Source: Nakamurella multipartita DSM 44233
GTDB taxonomy: Bacteria; Actinomycetota; Actinomycetes; Mycobacteriales; Nakamurellaceae
Assembly: GCF_000024365.1 (NCBI RefSeq)
Contig: NC_013235.1
Location: 4,650,001-4,714,000 of the forward strand
Direction: 5' to 3'
DNA: 64,000 bases
A program made the position numbers and the translations under genes. The notes below the pieces were generated by a model. It saw only the letters and a list, made by a program, of their open reading frames with translations. It was not told the DNA's origin and did no database searches. Shown here one piece after another: positions 45,672 through 54,100 of this stretch; the stretch's first letter is position 1; each line of letters begins with the position of its first letter.

Positions 45672-46651
45672 TGACGTCCGGCCTGCCGGCCGCGGTCGGT
45701 TCAGCGGCGAGGTCGGTGTTCGCCTGGCGCCGACCCGGGACCGTCACCGCCCTGTGTCCGGTGCCGGCCGCGCGCACCGCCGAGCTGCGGACCCGGTTGG
45801 CCGCCGCGCAGCCTGCGCTGGGTCTGGACCGGCTGACCGGCGTGCAGTTCGCGACCGCGCAGGTCGTGCGCGGCGGCTGGGACGGTCCGTGCCGGACCGG
45901 GCGGGGCGCCGGCCGCGACCACCGCGCCGGGGCGCGACCGCATCTGCCCCAGCACCCGCCTGCTGGATCTGCCGCACCGTCGCGTCGTGTCCCCGGCGAC
46001 ATCGACCCAGTCGGCACTTCCTGCGCCTGCTGGTGCTCGACGCTGACCGGGGCCGCGATGGCCCTGGTCCGGTACCTGGAGAAGACCGAACCCGACGTGG
46101 TGATCCGGCCGGACGACGGCCGGGTGGCCGCGCTGGAGCAGGCCGAGGACCTGGACGTGCAGAACCAGTTCACCATGATCGCGACCGTGCGGGATTCGGT
46201 CGAGCGGCGAGAGCTGCTGCGGGCCACGCTGTTCCTGTCCGACGCCTACAGCAAGTTCCTGGCCAACAGCGGGCGGCTGGTCGGTGTCGAGACCATCCAC
46301 TTCGCTCGGATCCACCGCCTCGACGGCGGCCGCCGGTTCCTGTTCATGAGCGATTTCGACGGCAGCTGGAGCCGTTACCTGTTCGATTTCCTGACCACCG
46401 GCTCGTTCGCCGTCGTGCCGAACTGGACCAACCTGCTCGGCTGCCCCAAGACCGAGTACCTGATGGAACCCGGACCCGGGTTCAGCCAACGGTTCCTGCC
46501 GTTCACCCGGGCCGGCCAGGTCCGCACCGACGTCTGGTTCAGCGCCTACCCGGGCCTGACCGTCACCGACATCCTGAGGCACGGGCAGATCCGGCGCGGG
46601 CTGTTCACCGACGACGGACCGCCCGCCGACCGCTGGGTGCGGCTGCTGTGA
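45671..46651 (+). CDS. Unrecognised protein between P450 and DyP peroxidase, with a frame-scrambled centre
   Basis: 326 residues; ATG 45671 overlaps the P450 stop by one base (TGATG) and has no ribosome site, so translation is coupled. The N-terminus (TALCPVPAARTAELRTRLAA, VQFATAQVV) and the C-terminal half (NQFTMIATVRDS, GVETIHFARIHRLDGGRRFL, FMSDFDGSWSRYLFDF, RTDVWFSAYPGLTV) look like two copies of an alpha+beta-barrel-like unit in which a HFAR strand is followed by a F.S.FDG turn. Between about 45930 and 46050 codon third positions lose their GC bias in this frame and regain it first in the third and then in the first frame (there reading RHFLRLLVLDAD, a copy-like HF.R strand). So the centre may hold three small indels. 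I cannot name the family; a heme- or lipid-related partner of the peroxidase is possible. Confidence 0.65.
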   Translation: MTSGLPAAVGSAARSVFAWRRPGTVTALCPVPAARTAELRTRLAAAQPALGLDRLTGVQFATAQVVRGGWDGPCRTGRGAGRDHRAGARPHLPQHPPAGSAAPSRRVPGDIDPVGTSCACWCSTLTGAAMALVRYLEKTEPDVVIRPDDGRVAALEQAEDLDVQNQFTMIATVRDSVERRELLRATLFLSDAYSKFLANSGRLVGVETIHFARIHRLDGGRRFLFMSDFDGSWSRYLFDFLTTGSFAVVPNWTNLLGCPKTEYLMEPGPGFSQRFLPFTRAGQVRTDVWFSAYPGLTVTDILRHGQIRRGLFTDDGPPADRWVRLL

Positions 46652-48045
46652 CCGCCGGCGAGCCCGACCTCGATCAGCTGCAGGGGCTGCTGACCAGCGC
46701 ATTTCCCCGCTCGCCGGCCGGCCGGTACGTGCTGGTCGCCCTGCCGGATGCCGAACGCGGGCGCGCCTGGCTGCGCTCGCTGCTGCCCATGATCACGTTC
46801 TCGGACGAGGTCGACCAGCAGATCCGGGCCCGGCGCGCCGCGGACCGGCCGGCCGTCAACGTGGCCTTCACCGCCGCCGGCCTCGCCGCCCTGGGCGTGC
46901 CGGCGGACCGCACGGCGGACTTCTCCCGGGAATTCCGTGAGGGCATGGTCACCCCGCACCGCCAGCGCATCCTGGGCGATCTGGACGGCTCGCCCAGCGA
47001 CCCGCGCGGCTGGCGCTGGGGCGGGCCGGGCACCGATCCGGTCCATGCGGTGCTGCTGCTCTTCGGGGCGGACGAGGCCGCCCTGGACGACGTCGTAGGC
47101 GAGCTGCTCGGCGCGGCCACCGGGGTCCGGGTCGTGCACACCGTCCCGACCGTGTCGATCGCGGACGGCCGCGAGCACTTCGGGTTCCGGGACGCGATCG
47201 CCAGCCCCTGGGTGCCCGGGTTGCACCGGGATCGCGCGAAACGGGACCGGGTCGCGGCCGGCGAGCTCGTCCTCGGCCGGCCCGACCTGACCGGGCAGCC
47301 GGAACCCTTCCCGCCGGTGGGCCGGGACGGCAGCTACCTGGTGATCCGCCAGCTGGCCCAGGACGTGCCCGGCTTCTGGACGGCCCTGCGGCAGTCGGTG
47401 GGCGACGCGCAGGCCGTGCGGTGGGCCGCGAAGATGACCGGCCGCTGGCCGGACGGCACCGCGCTGATCCGCTCCCCCGGCGGCGCGGCGGCCGACCCGT
47501 CCGATGATTTCGGTTACCACGACGACCCGGACGGTGTCCGCTGCCCGCTGGGCGCCCACATCCGGCGGGCCAACCCCCGCGACGGGTTGGGGACCCGGCC
47601 GGACGAGTCGATCCGGCTGGTGAACCGGCACCGGATCTTCCGCCGGGGCCGGCCGTTCGGCGCGGCGGCACCCTGGCCCACCTGGCCTGCCGGCATCGAC
47701 CCGGTCGTCGTGGACAGCGGGCCGCCGGACGACAGCGGTGAGCGGGGGGTCGTTTTCGTCTGCCTCGGCGCCAGCCTGGCCCGGCAGTTCGAGTTCGTCA
47801 CGCAGTCTTGGGTGAACAACCCGAAGTTCGCCGGGCTCTACGACGAAGCCGACCCGATCACCGGCGCACCCCACCGGCGGATGTCCGGGTCGCGCGGGTC
47901 GGCGATCGGATTCGAGTTCACCGCGCCCGGGCCCGTCCTCAACGAGCGGATCGACCGGCCGGCCACCTACGTGCGCTGCGTCGGCGGCGGCTACTTCTTC
48001 CTGCCCGGCCGCCGCGGACTGGCGCTGATCGCCGCGGAGGCCTGA
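46648..48045 (+). CDS. DyP-type heme peroxidase with an altered GxxDG motif
   Basis: 465 residues, GTG 46648 overlapping the previous stop (GTGA). DyP landmarks: RYVLVALPDAERGRAWLRSL near the N-terminus, GFRDA with catalytic Asp182, GSYLVIRQLAQDVPGFW, CPLGAHIRRANPRDG with the proximal heme ligand His304, RHRIFRRGRPFG with the conserved Arg, and GVVFVCLGASLARQFEFVTQSW. The usual GxxDG is GFRDA here, Asp kept but Gly lost. No twin-arginine signal or encapsulin-targeting tail was seen, so it is cytosolic. DyPs oxidise substrates with H2O2, and a few can act on lipid-like compounds. In this operon it may generate or consume peroxides for the P450; that role is inference. The gene ends in front of the hairpin shared with the convergent synthase operon. 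Confidence 0.88.
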   Translation: MTAGEPDLDQLQGLLTSAFPRSPAGRYVLVALPDAERGRAWLRSLLPMITFSDEVDQQIRARRAADRPAVNVAFTAAGLAALGVPADRTADFSREFREGMVTPHRQRILGDLDGSPSDPRGWRWGGPGTDPVHAVLLLFGADEAALDDVVGELLGAATGVRVVHTVPTVSIADGREHFGFRDAIASPWVPGLHRDRAKRDRVAAGELVLGRPDLTGQPEPFPPVGRDGSYLVIRQLAQDVPGFWTALRQSVGDAQAVRWAAKMTGRWPDGTALIRSPGGAAADPSDDFGYHDDPDGVRCPLGAHIRRANPRDGLGTRPDESIRLVNRHRIFRRGRPFGAAAPWPTWPAGIDPVVVDSGPPDDSGERGVVFVCLGASLARQFEFVTQSWVNNPKFAGLYDEADPITGAPHRRMSGSRGSAIGFEFTAPGPVLNERIDRPATYVRCVGGGYFFLPGRRGLALIAAEA

Positions 48046-48067
48046 TCCCGCCCCCCACACCCCCGCA

Positions 48068-48128
48068 GTTGATCATGGACAGATGGCCGTTCTGGCGGCG
48101 GGATAACGGCCATCTGTCCATGATCAAC
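48068..48128. terminator. Bidirectional terminator: perfect 24-bp inverted repeat between convergent operons
   Basis: Arms 48068-48091 and 48105-48128 are exact complements (outer part GTTGATCATGGACAGATGG), with a 13-base loop. It lies 22 bp after the peroxidase stop and its right arm includes the synthase stop codon (48126-48124). The outer 11 bases repeat those of the hairpin at 44313-44384, so both belong to one repeat family. Confidence 0.85.
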
Positions 48129-51100
48129 ACGAGGGCGGGGGGACGGGGCGGACGTGGGTCTCCACGCCGAGCAGCTCGAGCACGACGACGCCGTTCCCGT
48201 CGCGGATGACCACGTCACACACCACCCGGCCGGACGTGGCCGAGCGGCCGGCCAGGGTGGCGGTGTGCGGGCCGCCGGCCGGTTCGCCGAACATCCGGAT
48301 CCGCTCGATCCCGGTGGGCAGGGAGGGCCGGCCCCGCAGGTGCCGGGTCCACAGCAGGGCCAACTGCAGCGCACCGTCGATGATGGCGGGGTCCACGATC
48401 GCGGGGTCGACCCTCCAGGGTTCGGCCGGCCAGTCCAGGTCCCCCGCCGACCGCAGCCGGGCAGTCATCCCGCCGGCCGCCGGGTCGAGTACGACGGATT
48501 CGATCATCTGGAAAGCCGGCCCGTGGAAAAGGATGTCGTCGCCGTAGGGCGGGGGCGCTCCCGACGGGTCGGCCTGGACCGGGGGTCCGGGCGGCGTGGG
48601 CCGGTGGTCGGCGAGGATGGCGGTGCCGCGGTAGTGCCGGCGGCCGGTGGCCGGGTCGACCAGGTCGAGCCGGACGGTCCCGGGGTCGTCGCCGGCAGGC
48701 TCGGCGGTGAGGTCCAGATGGGTGTCCCGGCCGTCGGCGAAGCCGCCCAGCACCACCCCTTGGAACAGGGTGATGCCGGCCAGCTCGACCAGCTGCCGGC
48801 CCGGGGTGACCGCCCGGGCGCCGCGGGCCAGCCACTGCGCCGCGTAGGCGACCGGGACCACCACCTGCCCGTCGATGGCGTGATCGGCCAGGTGCGGGTG
48901 GGTCGACCGGCCGATCGTCAGGCGGTCGACCACCGCCGGCCCCGCGCGCTCCGGGAGCGGGGGGCCGGCGGCCGGCCCAGCCCCGGCCGGTCCCACCATC
49001 AAGCCGGCCATGGCGGCCAGCCAGTCGCCCCGCGGCGTGCCGTCCGAGGCGTACCCGCCGGTCTGGGCGGCCATCCGCAGCAGCATCGTGTCCTCGCCCG
49101 GTTCGGCCACGGTGTCCAGCAGCTGCCGGGCCACGGCGAACGCCTCGGCGGCCCCGGTCCGGCGCTGCCACCGGTCGACCCGGTCGGCCAGGTCGGGGTT
49201 GGCCGCCGCCGGAGCGTCCGCAGTGAGTCCACCGCCCAGGGCGTTGATGGCGGTGACCACCCGACGCACCCGTTCCCGCAGCGGCAACGCGGCCAGCTCG
49301 GCGGCCTCGATGGGCTCGCCGATCCAGTAGTCCTGCGCGCCATGACCGATCGGGAAGTCGGCCTTGCCGGTCACCGGCCGGACCGGCAGACCCCCGGTGA
49401 ACCGCACCGGGACCACCGCCACGTCCAGGTCCAGGGCCAGGTCCAGCAGCACCGAGCTGCACCGGGTCACCGGTTCGCCCGCCTGCCGCGCCCGGGTGCC
49501 CTCGACGTGCAGGAACAACGCGTGCGGGCCGGCCGACATCCGCGCTCGGGCGTCGTCGACGATCTCCAGCAGGGCGGCCGGCCGGGTCTGGTCGTAGTAG
49601 GCGATGCCGCTGTCCGCACTGGCCCCCGGGTAGCCCTGGATCAGGTCGACCAGTTGGCCGACCCAGCCGTGCTCGTGCTTGGCGTTGGCCACCGTCGTCA
49701 TCGCCACCCCGGTCAGGGCCGGCAGCAGGACGCCGATGATGATCGACTCGATCTGCACCTGATGGTTGGCCACGAAGATCACCGAGCGCCCGCGCAGCCG
49801 CTCCCGCGTCGCGTCGCTGAGCACCACCCGGTTGACGTACGTCTCGATCAACCCGATCACCAGATCGCGGCCGGGGACCAGCCGGGTGCGTTCCCAGTGG
49901 TCGCGGGCGGCAGAGATCAGATCGGTCGCGGACAGCTCGGCAACCGTTGCCGGAGCGGACTTCTCGTCCGGCGGACCGGGAACCAGACGCATCCCCATCT
50001 GCGTCACCTGGTAGATCCGCAGCCCGTCGCACCACAGTGAACCGGCCCCGACCACGTACGGGCCGCGTTCGTCGGTGCCGACCTCGGTGATCTCCATGAC
50101 CGTGGTGATCCGGCGCTGGGCGGGGGTGACCTGCCCGCGGTACTTCCAGGTCATCGGCCGGTCCAGCATCATCGGCTCGAACCGGGGATGGGGCAGGTCG
50201 GCGCCGGCACCGGTGTCCAGCAGGAAGAACTGGAGCAGTTGCAGCAGCGCCTCGATGCCCAGCGATCCCGGCTGGACCGGGTCCTGGAAGAAGTGGGCCT
50301 TGAAGAACCACTCCGCCGGGTCGACATCCTTTTCCCCGCGGACGATGCCGAGACCGGCGGCGCCGGTCCCGGGCAGGTGCACGGCCCGGTCCAGCATCAG
50401 CAGCATCGGATCGGCCAGCCGGGCCGAGCCGGCGCAGTACCGCTCCGGGCGGGCGGTCAGATCGACCATCGGGACGCCGGTGTCGGCGAGCTGCCGGCGA
50501 TGCTCGTCGGAGATCGGCAGGCCGACCTGGTTCTCGAACGCGGCCGGCGGGAAGAAGCCGAACACGGTCTCCATCCGATAGACCGGCCGCTCCCCGAGCA
50601 GGCACTGCACCTCGAAGCTCTCGATGGTGGTGCCGCCCGACCGGGAGACCGAGGTCAACCGCACCCGGGTGCGCAGGGTGTCGGCGGTGCGGGTGAGTTC
50701 AGCGCTCAGCGTGCCGGTGCCGTCCAGGTTGCGGAACAGCTGATCGTCCGCCTCGCCCAGGGTCGAACCCACCGCGGTGGCCACCCACCCGCAGGGTTGC
50801 AGCGCAGCCTCCAGCAGCACCGCGAACGGCATGACCTGCGCCCCGTTGGCGTCGAAATACCACGCATCGTCGGGGATGTCGTAGTCGGCGACGATCTCCA
50901 GACCCGGCTCGCAGTGGCCCAGCCGGCCCTGGATCTCGGCGATCCGGCTGATGAAGTGATACGGCGGCCCAGGCAACCGCGGTGGGCGCCGGGTGGTGTC
51001 GAAGTCGGCGAACAGCGATCCGAAGGCCTCGGTGGGCCGGCCCCACGCGCAGGCCAGCATGGCCGGGTAGTCGAAGGCGAACCCGTCGGCGTCGGTGGCC

Positions 51101-54100
51101 ACGACCGGCCCGGTCCCCTCACGCTCGCCTTCCCGGGCGCCCCGGTGCGCGTCGGGCAGCGTGTCCAGCGGCCAGCCCGGGGTCAGCTCGACGCCGATCC
51201 GGTGGGCGTGGAACGCCATCTTCCCGTCGACGAAGCCGATGACGTCGCCGATGACGGTCGGTCGCGGCCCCGACCAGACCTGGCTGACGTGCAGTTCGTA
51301 GGCGACGGACCGGGTCTCCCGGTTGACCTCGCCCCGGCACTGGAGCGCGAACGGTTGCTCGGGCAGCGGTTGGAACCGCCAGCCGTCCCGCCGGGTGGTG
51401 AAGCCCAGGGCGGCCAGGTAGAACGAGAGCGCCTGGATGCACGCCTCGACCATGAAGTTGCCGGGCATGCACGGGTCGTTCTTGAAATGCCCGTCGAAGA
51501 ACCACTCGTCACCGGTGATCGTGGTCTCGCAGCGCAGGAACCCCCGCCCCCAGGGTCCGCCGGACGGGTCGAACCGGGTGACCCGGTCCAGGAACAGCTG
51601 GTCGCCGGACTGGATCGTCGGGGTGCGGGTGTGGGTGTGCGCCCACTCGAAGCCGGGGCCGAAGCAGTCCACCACCCGACCCTGGCTGAATGCCTGCACC
51701 TCGTCGCGGTCGAAGGCGTTCTTGGTGCCGACGACGGCCGGCGGGTCGACCCGGTCGTCGGGTGCGAGTCCGGCCGCGCCGTCCTCGGGGGTCCAGAGCA
51801 CCCCGGCCGCGTCCCGCAGCTCGGCCGGACTGAAGAAGCCGGCCTGCCCGCCGCGCACGGTGAGCCGGCGCTGCCCGGCGCTGCGGCAGTCGTACTCGAA
51901 GAAGAACAGCCGCACCGCCCCGTACTGGGCGTGCCCGGTGATCCGGATCTCGTACTCCAGCCGCTCCCCCGGCACCGGCAGGTCGGCGTGGTAGGTCAGG
52001 GTGCAGCCCAGCAGCCGGTAGGCCCGTTCGCCGCGGTTGAGCAGGTCGATGCCCATGTAGCTGATCAGCATCAGGTCGGCCTGGCCGGACTCGATCATGA
52101 ACCCGGCCGGCATCACGCCGCCGTTGAGATACCAGGAATCGGCGCGCACATCGGTGTACGTCCAGATCACGCCCTCACCGAGAACCCCGATGGTCGCGTC
52201 AATCCCGTCGACCGCGTCGGCCAGCAGCAGCGGCGGTTCGGGCATCCGGCACTGGATCCGGTACCCGTCCTGGGCTTCGAACAGTGGCCCGAACAGCTCC
52301 GAGATCCGGCCCGAGGAATGGGTGGTCAGCTGGGCCCGGTCGAAGACCGGCCCGGACGGCCGGAATTCGCTTGAGGTCGGCGCGGGCGGGGTCACCGGCG
52401 GTGGGGCGGCGGGCGGCGCGACGGGCGGCGGGGTGATCGGCGGCGGGGCAACGGGCGGCGCGACGGGCGGCGCGACGGGCGGCGGAGTGACGGCCGGGGC
52501 GGCGAGGGCGGGTGGGGCCGGCACCGGCGGCATCGCCACCGTCGCCCGAGCGAGCGGGGCGCGGGGCCCGCCGGGACCCGGGACCCGGGTGGCCAGGAAC
52601 TGGGTGTGCAGCGTGGCCTGCTGGCGCAGGAAGTCGTCGTGCACGGCGGTGAGCTGGGCCATCAGGCCGCGAATGGTGGCGGCGGCAGCGTTCTCGCCGG
52701 CTGAGTTCTCGCCGGCAGCGTTCTCGCCGGCGGCGGGGACCGCGACGGCGGCCGGCGCCGCAGTGGCCCGCGCCGGGGCCGGTTCAGGCGCGGCCGCCGG
52801 CGGGATCGGTTCCGGCGCGGCCGGCATCGGCCCGGTGGTCGCGTGGACCGGGGGCAGCGCGGGAGCGGGCGCCATCCACTGGGCCGCCCCTTCGTTTGCG
52901 GGGCCACCACTGGTGAGGTCAGCGCTGGCGGGGTGAGCGCTGATGGGGTGAGCGCTGATGGCCTCGGCCGCGCGGACCGCGGGTGGGGCCGGCAGCCGGA
53001 CCGGCGGTCGATGGGTCGGCACGCTCAGCATCGGCCCGGCCGGGGCCGTCCTCGACGCGGGAGCCGCCGGCGGGGTCAGCCGCGCGGCCAGCGCCTCGTG
53101 ATCGACCGGGACACCGGCCGCGACCAGGGCCGCGGCGGCCTCGAACAGCTGCCCGACGCCACGGTCCCGCCGGTCCAGCGCGACGGCGAGAATGTCCTGC
53201 CCGGAGAGGATCTCGCGGATGAACTGGGTGCAGGCGCCGCCCGGCCCGTGTTCGAGGAAGATGCGGACCCCGTCGGCGTAGGCGGCCCGGACCGTGGCCG
53301 GGAAGTCCAGCGTCGTCTCGGCCTGCCGGGTGATCATCTCCGCGCACGCCTCGGTGGACACCGGGTAGGCCCCACCGGCGCCGTTGGAGTAGTAGCGCAC
53401 TCCGGGCATCGGGGTCACGGCCCGGGTGTGGATGTCGCGCCACGGCTGGTGGAACGCGGTCGCGACCTCGGGCACGTGGCAGGCCAGGTTGTAGTCCACC
53501 GGGCGGCAGCGGGCGCGGCCGATCGTCGCGACCACCTGCTCGCAGGCGGCGGCGTCACCGCCGATCACCACGTCGTCGGCGCCGTTGACGATGGCCAGAT
53601 GGACCCGGTCCACACCGGCGATGGCCGCCCGCACCGCCGCGATCGGGGCGAGCACGTTCCACATCGCCCACCGCGCCGACCCGGTTCCCCAGGCCCGGGC
53701 GACGGCGCGGAACTCGACGCCGAGTTCGGGGTCCATCAGCCCGCTCTCGGCGATCTCGCGGCGCATGGCGTCCATGTCGGTCCACACGTCGAACGCGAAC
53801 AGGCTGTTGCTCTCCCCCGACGAGTAGCCGATGGCCGCGGCCGGGGCCAGCCCCCACACCTGCCTGGTGAGTCGGGCGTGCGCCTGGCTGAGCATCGCGG
53901 TGCCCCACAGGTACTCGGTCGGGCTGGGGTCCGGCGCGGCCGGCTCGAAGACCCACCCGGCGGTGTCCCGCAGCGGGAACCGGGCGCCGATCGGGTCGAG
54001 CAGTTCGGGCACCGCCCGGAGCAGGTCGGCGCCCATCCCGGGGTAGGCGGCGCCGGCCGCGGTGAACACGAAGGCCAGCTCACCGGCGAGCGGGGCGGCG

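Noticed and set aside
45754..48045. A single long frame joining the unknown gene to the DyP peroxidase as one fusion protein
   Set aside because: The upstream part of that frame is Arg/Pro-rich and lacks GC-biased third positions except for a short patch; the GTGA overlap marks two separate genes.
44244..48128. Reading the repeats and hairpins around the P450-DyP operon as ends of an insertion sequence
   Set aside because: There is no transposase, no target-site duplication and the hairpins have different inner stems; a palindromic repeat family or terminators fit better.
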